Assembly: GCF_004023665.1 (NCBI RefSeq)
Contig: NZ_SAUF01000005.1
Location: 372,001 to 436,000 of the forward strand
Direction: 5' to 3'
Source of the DNA: Afifella aestuarii
Lineage (GTDB): Bacteria; Pseudomonadota; Alphaproteobacteria; Rhizobiales; Afifellaceae
DNA length: 64,000 bases
The notes beneath the pieces are model-generated. The model was given only the letters and a program-made list of their open reading frames with translations, ran no database searches and was not told the origin of the DNA. How positions within the stretch are numbered: the stretch's first letter is position 1; every line of letters begins with the position of its first letter. The position numbers and the translations under genes were made by a program. Of this stretch, positions 1 through 11,469 are shown one piece after another.

Positions 1-3000
1 GGTCGCCGATGTAGACGGGAATCTCGCCGCCCTTGGCCTTGCGCACCGAGCGGCTGATTCCGCCGAGCGTGTCGAAGTAGTGATCGACGGTGGTCACGCC
101 GAGCTCGACCGATTCGAGGTTCTGGTAGGCGAGCTCCACATCGCTGAAGATCGTCTGCAGAAGATCGGCTTGCTGCTTGGGCGCGCCCTGGCGTCCGTAA
201 GCGAAGCATTTGCGCTTTGCGTAGGTGTCGGCGAGCTCGTCCTCGTCTTCCCATCGCCCGGAATCGAGCAGCATGTTGACGTTGGAGCCGTAGGCACCGT
301 CGGCGTTGGAGAAGACGCGCAGCGCGGCCGTCTCCAGGTCGCATTGATGCTCTTCCTGATAGCGCAGCGCGTGCTTGCGCACATAGTTCATTTCAAGCGG
401 TTCATCCGCCGTGGCGGCAAGATAGGCGGCCTCGGCGAGCAGCTTGGTCTGCAACGGCAGGAGGTCGCGGAAGATGCCCGATAGCGTCATGACGACGTCG
501 ATGCGGGGCCGGCCGAGATCTTCCAGGCGGATGAGAGCCGCCCCACAGAGACGACCGAAGCTGTCGAAACGCGGCCGCGCGCCGAGCAGCGCCAACGCCT
601 GGGCGATCGGACCGCCTTCGCTCTTCAGATTGTCGGTCCCCCACAGGACCATCGCCACCGATTCCGGGATCGGATGTCCGTCTTCGACGTATCGGTCGAG
701 GAGGCGCTTCGCCTGGCGCGCCCCATCCGTAACGGCGAACGCACTCGGCATGCGGAAGGGGTCGAAGCCATGCACATTCCGGCCCGTCGGCAGGATCGCC
801 GGCGTGCGCAGAAGATCGCCGCCGGGGGCAGGGCGCACGAAGCATCCGTCGAGCGCGTGGATGAGGGACGGGAGTTCGTGGTCTTCCGACAGGAGCTTGT
901 TGGTCGAGGCGAGCTCATCGAACAATTCGATGTTCGCGTCGTTCTCATCCATTCCGCCGACGACCAGAGCCTGCCGCGGCTGCCGCCCGGCAACGAGCGC
1001 CTCGACAGCGTCCTTCTCCGGCTTGGTGCCGAAACGGGCTTCAGCCACCGCGAGGAGGAGATCGGCACGCTCTTCCGCCGAAGGTGGCTCGCCGATGACG
1101 TGCAGTCCGTGCGGGATGAGGCTGTATTCGAGGTCGAGAATGGCCTCACTCAGCTTCGCCGTCTCCGCTGCGGGATCCTCCCAGGCGGGTTCCGGAGCCG
1201 CCAGGTCGAGCTCTGCGGCCTGAGCCTGAATGAGCGGGGCGAGCTGCTCGCGCTCATTCGTCTCGTCCGGCGGCAAAGCCCGCCAGCGGTCGAGAGACGC
1301 TTTGAGATCGAGAAGGCCGCGATAGAGCCCGGCCCGGGCCACGGGCGGCGTGAGGTAGGAAATCAGTGTTGCTGCGGAGCGCCGCTTGGCAATCGAGCCT
1401 TCTGACGGATTGTTGGCCGCATAGAGATAATAGTTCGGCAGATCTCCGATCAGCCGGTCAGGCCAGCAGGCATCCGAGAGCCCCGTCTGTTTGCCGGGCA
1501 TAAATTCGAGCGCGCCGTGCATGCCGAAATGCAGAACCGCGTCGGCACGGAAATCTTCGCGCAGATACCGATAGAAGGCGGAGAACGCGTGCGTCGGAGC
1601 AAAGCCCTTCTCGAAAAGCAGCCGCATCGGATCGCCTTCATAGCCGAAGGCCGGCTGCACACCGACGAAGACATTGCCGAGCTGAACGCCGAGCACGAAG
1701 ATCGAGCTGCCGTCGCTTTGTTGCCGTCCGGGCGCCGGGCCCCACTGCGCTTCGATGTCCTTCAGATAGCGCTCGCGCCTCACGTGATCGTCGGTCGCGA
1801 TGCGATCATGCACATTGGCGTCCGTGCCGTAGCGGCTCGCATTGCCCTTCAAAATCATGTCGCGCAGGGCATCGACGCTTTCCGGCACGTCGACCGTGTA
1901 ACCCGCTTCCTTCAGGGATTTCAGCGTGTTGAAGAGCGAATGATAAACCGAAAGGTAAGCGGCGGTGCCGGTGCTGCCAGCGTTTGGTGGGAAGTTGAAG
2001 AGAACGACGGCGAGCTTACGCTCAGCGCGCTTCGTGTGACGAAGCCTGACGAGCTTATCGACACGCGAGGCGAGCATTTGAGCGCGTTCTGAATGCGCCT
2101 GCATGTCGCGCGTTTGTTCGGCATTCTCCGAACGACCGCCGAAGAGCATCGGTCCGGTTGCCCCGTCGAGTTCCGGGATCGCGACCATCATGGTCGTTTC
2201 GACCGGAAGAAGGCCGCGGTCAGACCCATCCCATTGCTCGAGCGTCTGGAACTCGACAGCCTGTGCCGAAATGTAGGGAACGTCGAGATGCGTCAGCATC
2301 TCTTCGGCCGCCTTGGCGTCGTTGTAGGCGGGGCCGCCGACGAGCGAGAAGCCCGTCAATGAAACGACGGCATCGACGACCGGGCGTCCGTTCGGCGTGA
2401 AGAAAGCTTCAACCGCAGGGCGGCTGTCGAGACCGCTCGAATAGGCCGGCACCACCTGCAGGCCATGGGCCTCCAGGGCGTCGATCACAGCGTCGTAATG
2501 CGCCGTGTTTCCGGCAAGCACATAGGACCGCATGATGAGGAGGCCGACACGGCCCTTGCGCTCCTTCGACGGGGAGGGCAGGGCTTCCAGGCGCTCCGTG
2601 ATGCGTCCCTTGAGCCTCGGATGATAAAGTCCGACCTCCGGATAATGGACCGGCGGCTTGGCCTTCAAATGGTGGCGCAGCTGCTTGCGCGGGCCCTCGG
2701 CGTAACGCTCGACGAGAAGCCGCACCATGTTGACGATATTGTCTTCCGAACCGGCGAGCCAGTACTGCAGAACCAGGAAGTAGGCGCGAACATCCTGGGC
2801 CGTGCCCGGGATGAACCGCAGGAATTGCGGGATTCGGCGCAGCATCGCCATCTGCTTGGCGCCGGAATTGGCGGCCTGCTTGGCGCCTTCCTTGTCGCGC
2901 TTGTCCGAGCCGCGAAGCCGCTTGAGAAGGGCGAGCGCGCCGCCTTGCGAGCCGTCCATCTTGAAACGGCCGATGCGGGTGAGGCGGATCACTTCGCCGG

Positions 3001-3316
3001 CCGACATGAAGCCGACGATGGCGTCGCATTCGTCCTGCCGCGCCTTCAAGGCCGGCATCACCGCCTGAATATGGTCTTCCATGAAGAGCATATTGGCGAG
3101 GATGATATCGGCCTCGGCGATGTCGGCCTGGCACCGGCCGAGCGCAGTCGCATCGTCGCCCCATTCGGTGGCGGCGTGCAGATTGAGCGTGAGACCGGGG
3201 ATCTCTTTCTGAAGAATCGGGCGTGCGCGCTCGACTGCGCTCGCCAGATGGCTGTCGAGTGTCACGATGACGACGCGCAGAGGCGTCGCGTTATCGGCCG
3301 AAATGGGCTTTGGCAT
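1..3316 (-). CDS. bchH: Magnesium chelatase subunit H (partial, 3' end outside window)
   Basis: Large porphyrin-binding subunit of the Mg-chelatase (with BchI and BchD), which inserts Mg2+ into protoporphyrin IX as the first committed step of bacteriochlorophyll synthesis. An open minus-strand frame of 1105 codons runs off the left edge; the family is about 1200-1300 residues, so the C-terminus is missing. The start is an ATG at 3316 giving [20 protein letters not shown], followed by the N-terminal HxxH-rich CobN-type region; [18 protein letters not shown] about two thirds along is a recognisable BchH/CobN core motif. The start lies inside the end of bchB (26-bp overlap), so translation is probably coupled. 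It is the fourth gene of a bchF-bchN-bchB-bchH operon; bchL and bchM would be expected just outside the window, by analogy with other purple bacteria. Confidence 0.95.
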   Translation of the reverse strand, partial: MPKPISADNATPLRVVIVTLDSHLASAVERARPILQKEIPGLTLNLHAATEWGDDATALGRCQADIAEADIILANMLFMEDHIQAVMPALKARQDECDAIVGFMSAGEVIRLTRIGRFKMDGSQGGALALLKRLRGSDKRDKEGAKQAANSGAKQMAMLRRIPQFLRFIPGTAQDVRAYFLVLQYWLAGSEDNIVNMVRLLVERYAEGPRKQLRHHLKAKPPVHYPEVGLYHPRLKGRITERLEALPSPSKERKGRVGLLIMRSYVLAGNTAHYDAVIDALEAHGLQVVPAYSSGLDSRPAVEAFFTPNGRPVVDAVVSLTGFSLVGGPAYNDAKAAEEMLTHLDVPYISAQAVEFQTLEQWDGSDRGLLPVETTMMVAIPELDGATGPMLFGGRSENAEQTRDMQAHSERAQMLASRVDKLVRLRHTKRAERKLAVVLFNFPPNAGSTGTAAYLSVYHSLFNTLKSLKEAGYTVDVPESVDALRDMILKGNASRYGTDANVHDRIATDDHVRRERYLKDIEAQWGPAPGRQQSDGSSIFVLGVQLGNVFVGVQPAFGYEGDPMRLLFEKGFAPTHAFSAFYRYLREDFRADAVLHFGMHGALEFMPGKQTGLSDACWPDRLIGDLPNYYLYAANNPSEGSIAKRRSAATLISYLTPPVARAGLYRGLLDLKASLDRWRALPPDETNEREQLAPLIQAQAAELDLAAPEPAWEDPAAETAKLSEAILDLEYSLIPHGLHVIGEPPSAEERADLLLAVAEARFGTKPEKDAVEALVAGRQPRQALVVGGMDENDANIELFDELASTNKLLSEDHELPSLIHALDGCFVRPAPGGDLLRTPAILPTGRNVHGFDPFRMPSAFAVTDGARQAKRLLDRYVEDGHPIPESVAMVLWGTDNLKSEGGPIAQALALLGARPRFDSFGRLCGAALIRLEDLGRPRIDVVMTLSGIFRDLLPLQTKLLAEAAYLAATADEPLEMNYVRKHALRYQEEHQCDLETAALRVFSNADGAYGSNVNMLLDSGRWEDEDELADTYAKRKCFAYGRQGAPKQQADLLQTIFSDVELAYQNLESVELGVTTVDHYFDTLGGISRSVRKAKGGEIPVYIGD

Positions 3317-4874
3317 CGTAGAGTGTCTCAACTGTAATCGTCGCTAAGCCGCGTTCTTCGGCGAAACGTTCGGTATTGCGGCGCGCCTTGCCGCGGACGA
3401 AGAACGGTATTTTGCGCAGTTCCTGCTCCGCTTCTGCCGCCCAGGTGACAGCTTGGACGACACTGGCAATCTCAGCCTTTTCGATCTCCGTTTCTTTGAT
3501 CTGAGTCTGGTCTGGCGCCGGTGCGGCGCCGTGCCCCAGATGCGACGGCTGGACCTCGTCGTGGAATTCGAAATCGCCGCGGAACATGCCGAGAAGGTGT
3601 TCTTCGAGGCCCATCATCAAAGGATGCACGAAGGTGTCGAAGATCACATTGGCGCCTTCGAAACCCATCTGCGGCGAATAGCGTGCCGGAAAATCCTGGA
3701 CGTGGACGGGCGCCGAGATGACTGCGCAGGGCACACGCAGCCGCTTTGCGATATGGCGCTCCATCTGCGTGCCGAGAACGAGCTCGGGATGAAGCTCTGC
3801 CACCTTCTCTTCGACTTCGAGATAGTCGTCGGTGATGAGCGCTTCGACGCCATAGCTTTCGGCGGCGGCGCGCACGTCGCGGGCGAATTCACGCGAATAG
3901 GTGCCAAGGCCTACGACCTTGAAGCCGAGCTCCTTGTCGGCGATGCGCGCGGCTGAAACGACATGCGTCGCATCCCCGAAGATGAAGACGCGCTTGCCGG
4001 TGAGATAGGTCGAATCGACGGAGCGTGAGTACCACGGAAGACGCGATGGCGCGCCCGCGAGAACGGCGGTGGGATCGACGCCTGCGATCTCGGCGACTTC
4101 CTTGATGAAGTCGATTGTCGCGCCGAAGCCGATCGGGACCGTTTTCGTTGCCGGCTGGCGGAACGTGCGGGTGAGCCAACCGGCGGCCGTTTGCGCAATT
4201 TCCGGATAGAGCACGACATTGAAATCTGCCTCTCCGAGTCGCGCGATATCGGCCGGAGTGGCGCCGAGCGGCGCCGTCACGGCGACATCGATGCCGAGGC
4301 GGTCGAGAAGTCGGGTGATCTCCGCCACATCGTCGCGGTGCCGAAAGCCGAGAGCGGTCGGTCCGAGCAGATTGCACCGCGGCCGGCGGCCTGCGTCCCG
4401 GGGCGGTCGTTCCGTGCCAGGCGCCGGCGCATGCGGGCCGGCGAGGGCGCGAACGAGATGATAGAAGGTCTCCGAGGCGCCCCAGTTTTCCTTCCGCTGA
4501 TAGGATGGCAGTTCCAGCGGAACGACGGGGATCGGCAGGGCCAATGCTTTGGCAAGGCCGCCCGGATCGTCTTGGATGAGTTCCGCCGTACATGACGCGC
4601 CGACCAGCATCGCCTGCGGCTGAAAGCGCTCATACGCATCGCGTGCCGCGTTCTTGAAGATCTCGGCCGTATCTGTGCCGAGGTCGCGCGCCTCGAAAGT
4701 CGTGTAGGTGACCGGTGGGCGTTTGTTGCGCCGCTCGATCATCGTGAAGAGAAGATCGGCGTAGGTGTCGCCCTGCGGTGCGTGCAAGACGTAGTGGATG
4801 CCTTCCATGGCGGTGGCGATGCGCATCGCTCCGACATGCGGCGGCCCTTCATAGGTCCAGACGGTGAGCTGCAT
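3291..4874 (-). CDS. bchB: Light-independent protochlorophyllide reductase subunit B
   Basis: BchB of the dark-operative protochlorophyllide oxidoreductase, a nitrogenase-like enzyme that reduces ring D of protochlorophyllide. With BchN it forms the catalytic NB tetramer fed by the BchL iron protein. The 527-residue product begins [20 protein letters not shown]; Asp36 (in APQGDTY) matches the aspartate known to be the unusual fourth ligand of the NB [4Fe-4S] cluster, and Cys in the VGASCTAEL segment is the conserved downstream cysteine. A longer in-frame start exists 14 codons upstream, but the ATG at 4874 has a strong GGAGG six bases ahead and begins where the family begins. It starts one base after the bchN stop and overlaps bchH, so the operon is translationally coupled. 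Confidence 0.96.
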   Translation of the reverse strand: MQLTVWTYEGPPHVGAMRIATAMEGIHYVLHAPQGDTYADLLFTMIERRNKRPPVTYTTFEARDLGTDTAEIFKNAARDAYERFQPQAMLVGASCTAELIQDDPGGLAKALALPIPVVPLELPSYQRKENWGASETFYHLVRALAGPHAPAPGTERPPRDAGRRPRCNLLGPTALGFRHRDDVAEITRLLDRLGIDVAVTAPLGATPADIARLGEADFNVVLYPEIAQTAAGWLTRTFRQPATKTVPIGFGATIDFIKEVAEIAGVDPTAVLAGAPSRLPWYSRSVDSTYLTGKRVFIFGDATHVVSAARIADKELGFKVVGLGTYSREFARDVRAAAESYGVEALITDDYLEVEEKVAELHPELVLGTQMERHIAKRLRVPCAVISAPVHVQDFPARYSPQMGFEGANVIFDTFVHPLMMGLEEHLLGMFRGDFEFHDEVQPSHLGHGAAPAPDQTQIKETEIEKAEIASVVQAVTWAAEAEQELRKIPFFVRGKARRNTERFAEERGLATITVETLYDAKAHFGR

Positions 4875-4875
4875 C

Positions 4876-6677
<1,802 letters not shown>

Positions 6678-6714
6678 CGCGCCCCGTCTCCCCAACCGGC
6701 ACAACGTAAGACCG

Positions 6715-6772
6715 ACTCTAGGGCTGCCGCTCGGCGACTGTCAACAACACTAGACGTAAATCTCACTTTACA
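6715..6772 (-). promoter_or_regulatory. Predicted bchF promoter with two adjoining PpsR-type operators
   Basis: Two near-consensus PpsR/CrtJ operators (consensus TGT-N12-ACA) lie side by side upstream of bchF. Read on the plus strand, the first runs TGTC-N10-GACG at 6739-6756; the second, read on the minus strand, is TGTAAA-N6-TTTACG at 6772-6755, so each misses only the last base. On the minus strand the first box contains a perfect -35 TTGACA (6744-6739) followed after 18 bases by TAGAGT (6720-6715) as a possible -10. A repressor bound here would cover the -35. The divergent aerR gene may share this control region. Confidence 0.6.
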
Positions 6773-6941
6773 TTCCGCCGAGCCGAGGCGTACGCTCCGG
6801 CTCTATCGCTGAGGGACCGAAAGTGCTTAAACTCGCGCGTCGAAAGGCGGAGGTCTGAGGCCTCCATCCGGAGCCGCTGCCGGGAAGGTGAAGCGGTGCA
6901 ATATCCGTTTTATGGCCAGTTTGAGCTCGGGGGTGCGAGAG

Positions 6942-7844
6942 ATGGTCGACATTAGGCAACACGCTGAGGACCGCTGCGGAAGCTGGGACGTAAATAGGCC
7001 ATGGGAAGATGTCCCCATGCGCTCGTTCCCGGTCTCAGACATTGAGGCGGCTTCCAGCGAGAGCGCCTGGAGTGGCCGTATTCTCACGACGATCGAAGGT
7101 GAGATCATCCCGCGGTTGATGCTGGCCCACCGGGTCGGGTGGGGAGAGCCGCATCTCAATTGCGTTGAGGGAACTGGCGTCGACGCGGTTGATATCGACG
7201 AATTCGCCCGTCTTTTGCTGGCGCGTGATGGGAGCGTCGCCTTCGCTTATGTGGATATGGCACGCGCGCGCGGTGTCGGGCTCGAGGCACTTCTGCTCGA
7301 GCTGATGGCGCCTGCAGCAGCGCGGCTTTGGGATTTCTGGAACGATGATCGCTGCGATTTCGCCGAGGTGACCATCGGCATGTCGCGGCTTCAGCACCTT
7401 TTGCGGGAGCTCGGCCCGGCCTTTTACAGCCAGTCAGCCGATTGCGGCGACGGACGGCGCATCCTGCTCGCCTCTGCACCGGGCGAGCGGCATTCCTTCG
7501 GCATCTTTTTGACGGAGGCTTTCTTCCGTCGCGGCGGCTGGGATGTATCTGTGGAACTCGATGCGAACCCCGCCGATCTCGTTGGAACCGTCAAGCGCGA
7601 GTGGTTTTCGATGGTCGGGTTGTCGCTGTCGAGCGCGCGTGGAATCGACGATCTGGCGGCGACGATAAAGGCGGTCCGTCTGGAATCTCGTAACAAATCC
7701 ATCGCTGTAATCGTTGGTGGACACATTTTTATGGAGCATCCAGAGCTTGTCGCGTTGGTCGGGGCCGATGTAGGAGCGACGGATGCGCGCAGTGCAGTAT
7801 CGCAGGCCGAGCGTATGCTCGGGCTTCTAGCTATGCGTTGCTAA
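6942..7844 (+). CDS. aerR: Cobalamin-binding antirepressor AerR/PpaA
   Basis: Member of the AerR/PpaA family, known in Rhodobacter to bind B12 and relieve repression of photosynthesis genes by CrtJ/PpsR in the light. The middle has the helical cap signature WNDDRCDFAEVTIGMSRLQ and is followed by a Rossmann-like B12 domain with GERHSFG, where the His (about residue 184) would be the lower cobalt ligand; GGHIFMEHPELVALVGAD fits the far end of that domain. The start is uncertain: ATG 6942 is preceded by GGGGG at a usable distance, but GTG 6888, ATG 6912 and ATG 7017 (weak GGGAAG upstream) are also possible. It lies 34 bases ahead of ppsR1 in the same direction, the usual arrangement for an antirepressor with its repressor. 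Confidence 0.85.
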   Translation: MVDIRQHAEDRCGSWDVNRPWEDVPMRSFPVSDIEAASSESAWSGRILTTIEGEIIPRLMLAHRVGWGEPHLNCVEGTGVDAVDIDEFARLLLARDGSVAFAYVDMARARGVGLEALLLELMAPAAARLWDFWNDDRCDFAEVTIGMSRLQHLLRELGPAFYSQSADCGDGRRILLASAPGERHSFGIFLTEAFFRRGGWDVSVELDANPADLVGTVKREWFSMVGLSLSSARGIDDLAATIKAVRLESRNKSIAVIVGGHIFMEHPELVALVGADVGATDARSAVSQAERMLGLLAMRC

Positions 7845-7878
7845 TGATTCATGCCTGATGCGGGACTAAGTGCAACAG

Positions 7879-9327
7879 ATGGACGGCTTGGTTACAAAAT
7901 CAGCCCCAAGCGAGTTCTCGGTCCCGCATAAGTCGGTCGGCGACCTGGACGCCGAGATCGCCGGAAAGCTAATCGCCCACGCGGCAGATATTGCCCTTGT
8001 CCTGGACAAGGAGGGCGTCGTTCAGGATCTCGCCTTCGGCGACGAAGAATTCTCTCACGAAGGCGTTTCAGACTGGGTTGGAAAGGCCTGGCGCGATCTT
8101 GTCACGGCCGATAGCGAAAAAAAGGTTGCGGCTCTTCTGAGCGAGGCGGGTGCGAAAGGCGTTTCGCGCTGGCGCGAGGTCAATCACCCTTCAAACCGTG
8201 GCGCCGACGTGGCCGTCCGTTATTTCGCGATGCAGGTGGGCGGTGGTGAGCGTTACATCGCGATCGGTCGCGATTTGCGTCCCGTGTCCGCGCTGCAGCA
8301 GAGGCTGATTGAAGCGCAGGTGGCGCTGGAGCGAGAATATTCGCGCCTGCGGCAAGCCGAGACACGCTACCGCCTGTTCTTCAAAATGGCCTCTGAGGCC
8401 GTCTTGATCGTCGATGCCAACAGCCAGAAGGTCGTCGAGGTCAATCCCGCCGCCAGCGGGCTGCTCGACCAGTCTCCGGAGCAGCTTGTCGGGGCACCGC
8501 TGCGCAGGCTCTTTTCCGACGAGTCGGAGCGCGCCGTGCAGGCGCTGCTTGCGATGGTGAGGGCTGCCGGTCATGCTGAAGATGCGCGCGTGCGGCTTCC
8601 TTTTAGCGAGCAGGAGTGCGTTCTCTCCGCTTCGCTTTTCCGGCAGGAATCCTCGGCCCATTTCCTCATCCGCCTGTCGCCGGTCGACGGCGAGAGAGTG
8701 AGGCAGGATGCCGGGACGACCTCGCTTCTGGTCGATATCGTGGAGCATCTGCCCGACGCTTTCATCGTGACCGACCCCGACCGGCGGATCCTGGCGGCCA
8801 ACATCGCTTTTCTTGATCTGGCGCAGACCGCGAGCCTCGAGCAGGTTCGTGGAAAGCGCTTGGAGCGTTGGGTCGGGCGGCAGGGGATCGAACTCGACGT
8901 TCTCATCGCCAATCTGCGCGAACACGGCTCGGTTCGGCATTTTCGGTCGATCCTGCGCGGTGAATACGGCTCTGTCGTCGATGTCGAAGTTGCCGCGGTA
9001 TCGGTGCTCGAGGGGGAGCAGCCCTGCCTCGGTTTCGTTCTTCGCGATGTCAGTGCGCGGGTGGAAAGAGAGCGCCCGGCGGCGAGGCAATTGCCCCGCT
9101 CGGTCGATCAATTGACGGAACTCGTCGGCCGCGTGCCCCTCAAGGATCTCGTGCGCGAAACCACCGACGTGATCGAGAAGCTCTGCATCGAGGCGGCCCT
9201 TGAGCTGACCGGCGACAACCGCGCGTCGGCGGCCGAAATTCTCGGTCTCAGCCGGCAAAGCCTCTATTCGAAGCTTCGCCGGTACGACCTCGTAGATTTT
9301 ACGCCGGAAAGCGGCAGCGACCACTGA
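7879..9327 (+). CDS. ppsR: Transcriptional repressor of photosynthesis genes PpsR/CrtJ, copy 1
   Basis: Redox- and light-responsive repressor of bch, crt and puc genes. Layout of the 482-residue protein: N-terminal PAS (about 30-130), a long Q-linker helix (about 135-165), PAS1 (about 167-267), PAS2 (about 282-392) and a Fis-type helix-turn-helix at the end (ETTDVIEKLCIEAALELTGD then ILGLSRQSLYSKLRRY). Three cysteines are present: C247 in PAS1, C383 in PAS2 and C436 in the DNA-binding helix; two of them sit where the redox cysteines of Rhodobacter PpsR lie. A GTG three codons upstream (7870) is an alternative start, and neither has a good ribosome site. Likely co-transcribed with aerR; its probable operators are upstream of bchF and bchG. 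Confidence 0.93.
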   Translation: MDGLVTKSAPSEFSVPHKSVGDLDAEIAGKLIAHAADIALVLDKEGVVQDLAFGDEEFSHEGVSDWVGKAWRDLVTADSEKKVAALLSEAGAKGVSRWREVNHPSNRGADVAVRYFAMQVGGGERYIAIGRDLRPVSALQQRLIEAQVALEREYSRLRQAETRYRLFFKMASEAVLIVDANSQKVVEVNPAASGLLDQSPEQLVGAPLRRLFSDESERAVQALLAMVRAAGHAEDARVRLPFSEQECVLSASLFRQESSAHFLIRLSPVDGERVRQDAGTTSLLVDIVEHLPDAFIVTDPDRRILAANIAFLDLAQTASLEQVRGKRLERWVGRQGIELDVLIANLREHGSVRHFRSILRGEYGSVVDVEVAAVSVLEGEQPCLGFVLRDVSARVERERPAARQLPRSVDQLTELVGRVPLKDLVRETTDVIEKLCIEAALELTGDNRASAAEILGLSRQSLYSKLRRYDLVDFTPESGSDH

Positions 9328-9375
9328 AATGCATTGCGGCCTTGAGACAGGCCCGAGAGGTCTGCGCGAGACGCC

Positions 9376-10383
9376 TCAGGCTTTTGCGGACGTGAGAAAT
9401 TCTTCGAAGCTCGCGAGGAAAGCTTCCGGCTGCTCGAAATAGACCATCGCGCCGGTCTTGAACGGCTTCACCGTCCAATTGGGTTGCGCGCGCAGCCAAT
9501 CGACCTCGGAGAAATCCTGAAAATCCCCGCGGGTGCCGTGGGCGAGGAAGATCGGCAGCGTCAGCTTCTCGTAGATACGCCTGATATCGTTGGCGAAGAG
9601 GCATCCCGAAACGAAGGCATAAGGCGCGTGACGAGCCCCGTCCTGATGCGTCGTCTCATAGGCGTAGTTGAAAAGCCCCTCGTCGATGTCCTTGCTGCCG
9701 AAGGTTTTTTCCAGGAAGAAGCGAATGCTCGGCCTCGTGGTGAGGAGGCGAAAGGCCCCCTTGCTCCAAAGCGGCACGTTGAGCGTTTCGTAGAGAAACG
9801 GCACCTGCCGCGTGGAGCCTTCGGGACCACGACGTTTGCTCGACCCGGTCTCGAACCCGGTTGGCGTGACGAAGGTGAGGCTGCGAAGCCTTTCCTGCCG
9901 TTCGGTGGCGGCGCGCGCCAGAAACTCTGACGACAAGGAGAGTGCCATGGCGTCGATCGCCTGTGAGCCGGTCTCCGCTTCGATGAGATCAAGCATGTCG
10001 TGGACCGCGTCGACGAAGAGCCGAATGTCGTACGTGCGGTCGGAGCGATCGGAAAACCCGAAACCCGGAAGATCGACGGCATAGACGCGGTGCCGCGTCT
10101 GTGTGTGCATGAAAACCGGCCGCACTTCATAGGCAGAGCCTGCGGCGTTGATGCTGTGGATGAGGAGGAGGGGGCTCCCTTCGCCTGCGACATAATAGGA
10201 GAGGCGGCCGGCACGTCCCGTGATCTCGCGCCTTTCGGCGGGAAAGGCCTCAGGCAAAGAGGGCATTGGCGCGGCAGGTCGGCTGTCGCTGACCGGCGAG
10301 ACGCTTTTCGCGGCGGGTTCGGGGCGCATGTGAGCGCCATTGCCCAACGCTGCGCTGCCTTCAGTTTCGTTCTGCGATGTCAT
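9376..10383 (-). CDS. Alpha/beta-hydrolase-like protein of the photosynthesis cluster, catalytic His missing
   Basis: A 335-residue protein with an alpha/beta-hydrolase fold, placed between ppsR and bchG. Visible landmarks: an oxyanion-hole strand PLLLIHSINAAGS (about 71-83), VYAVDLPGFGFSDR (about 100-113), a degenerate nucleophile elbow AMALSLSSEF with Ser149 but Ala and Ser in place of the two glycines, and the end KTGAMVYFEQPEAF. In normal family members that last motif reads GH....E.P, so the catalytic His is replaced by Ala312 here; the acid segment HGTRGDFQDF is also unusual. The first 45 residues are Pro/Ala-rich and probably disordered. ATG 10383 is chosen for its upstream AGGAT; the frame stays open upstream. 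It is not an obvious BchO. I infer a binding, regulatory or altered-catalysis role in pigment synthesis, without direct evidence. Confidence 0.75.
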   Translation of the reverse strand: MTSQNETEGSAALGNGAHMRPEPAAKSVSPVSDSRPAAPMPSLPEAFPAERREITGRAGRLSYYVAGEGSPLLLIHSINAAGSAYEVRPVFMHTQTRHRVYAVDLPGFGFSDRSDRTYDIRLFVDAVHDMLDLIEAETGSQAIDAMALSLSSEFLARAATERQERLRSLTFVTPTGFETGSSKRRGPEGSTRQVPFLYETLNVPLWSKGAFRLLTTRPSIRFFLEKTFGSKDIDEGLFNYAYETTHQDGARHAPYAFVSGCLFANDIRRIYEKLTLPIFLAHGTRGDFQDFSEVDWLRAQPNWTVKPFKTGAMVYFEQPEAFLASFEEFLTSAKA

Positions 10384-10511
10384 CGCCTTATCCTCGCTCG
10401 TCATCCGCTCCGCCATTTTGCTCTGCAACATTCGCGATGCTCTCGCAACGTCCGCCAGTGACGCGGGTTCCCCGCTGCCGGGGGGGCGCGAGATTCCGCC
10501 GCGGGGGCGAG

Positions 10512-10552
10512 TGTAAAGTTGAGTTGACGGTGCGCGAGGCGGCCAATACTGT
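10512..10552 (+). promoter_or_regulatory. Predicted bchG promoter with PpsR-type operator
   Basis: The stretch at 10512-10529 reads TGT-N12-ACG and shares its TGTAAAGT start with the bchF operator. Its end overlaps a -35-like TTGACG (10524-10529); TACTGT follows after 17 bases (10547-10552) as a weak -10. If used, transcription would start next to the bchG ATG at 10560, giving a leaderless or nearly leaderless message, in keeping with the absence of a ribosome-binding site there. Confidence 0.5.
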
Positions 10553-10559
10553 CCCGGCC

Positions 10560-11468
10560 ATGTCTCGTTCGGCTTCGATTGCATCCGATACTTTAACCCG
10601 CCCGAAACCGGCGGCCGTGCTCGAATTGTTGAAGCCGATCACATGGTTCGCACCCATGTGGGCGTTCGGCTGCGGCGTCGTCTCCTCAGGCGTTCCGATC
10701 TCTGAGCGCTGGCTGGTGATGCTTGCCGGCATCGTGCTCGCGGGACCGATGGTCACGGCGACGAGCCAGGCCGCGAACGACTGGTACGATCGCCATGTCG
10801 ACGCGATCAATGAGCCGAACCGCCCGATCCCGTCTGGGCGCATTCCGGGCCGTTGGGGCCTTTATATCGCACTCATTTGGACGGCTTTGTCGCTCGTCCT
10901 CGCAGCGTTTCTCGGCATCTGGGTGTTCTGGGCGGCAGTGGTCGGCCTCATTCTCGCCTGGGCCTATTCGGCGCCGCCCTTCCGGCTGAAAAAGAACGGC
11001 TGGTGGGGCAATACAGCGGTCGCGGCCTGCTACGAGGGGCTTCCGTGGTTCACCGGCGCCGCTGTCATGGTGGGCGGGCTGCCGGACTGGCGGATCATCA
11101 CGCTTGCCGCGCTCTACAGCCTCGGCGCCCACGGGATCATGACCCTCAACGACTTCAAGGCGGTCGAGGGCGACCTCAAGATGGGGATCCGGTCGCTGCC
11201 GGCGCAATTGGGCGTCGCGCGCGCGGCGAGGTTTGCCTGTTTTGTCATGGCTTTCCCGCAAGCCATTGTGATTGCGCTCCTGTTTTCGTGGGGAAAGCCG
11301 ATTTACGCGGCCGCGGTCTGTGTCTCCTTGCTCGTGCAGTTCGTGCTGATGGCGCGCCTGTTGCGTGAGCCGAAAGAGCAGGCCGCCTGGTACAATGCCA
11401 CCGGCACCACGCTTTACGTTCTTGGCATGCTGATTTCGGCTTTCGCACTGCGTACGATTGGAGCGTGA
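10560..11468 (+). CDS. bchG: Bacteriochlorophyll synthase (geranylgeranyl transferase)
   Basis: Membrane UbiA-family prenyltransferase that esterifies bacteriochlorophyllide a with geranylgeranyl diphosphate. The 302-residue product has the first Asp-rich substrate motif within NDWYDRHVDAINEPNRPIPS and a second one around LNDFKAVEGDLKMGIRSLP, with about eight hydrophobic segments. The frame is open 61 codons further upstream, but that part includes the promoter region and low-quality sequence, and the family begins near LLKPITWFAPMWAFGCG, so ATG 10560 is preferred. No Shine-Dalgarno is visible. First gene of a bchG-bch2-bchP unit; bch2 starts one base after its stop. Confidence 0.94.
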   Translation: MSRSASIASDTLTRPKPAAVLELLKPITWFAPMWAFGCGVVSSGVPISERWLVMLAGIVLAGPMVTATSQAANDWYDRHVDAINEPNRPIPSGRIPGRWGLYIALIWTALSLVLAAFLGIWVFWAAVVGLILAWAYSAPPFRLKKNGWWGNTAVAACYEGLPWFTGAAVMVGGLPDWRIITLAALYSLGAHGIMTLNDFKAVEGDLKMGIRSLPAQLGVARAARFACFVMAFPQAIVIALLFSWGKPIYAAAVCVSLLVQFVLMARLLREPKEQAAWYNATGTTLYVLGMLISAFALRTIGA

Positions 11469-11469
11469 C

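Noticed and set aside
9376-10383. Assignment of the hydrolase-like protein as BchO
   Set aside because: BchO normally sits with bchD/bchI and keeps a normal hydrolase motif set; this protein is elsewhere and lacks the His.
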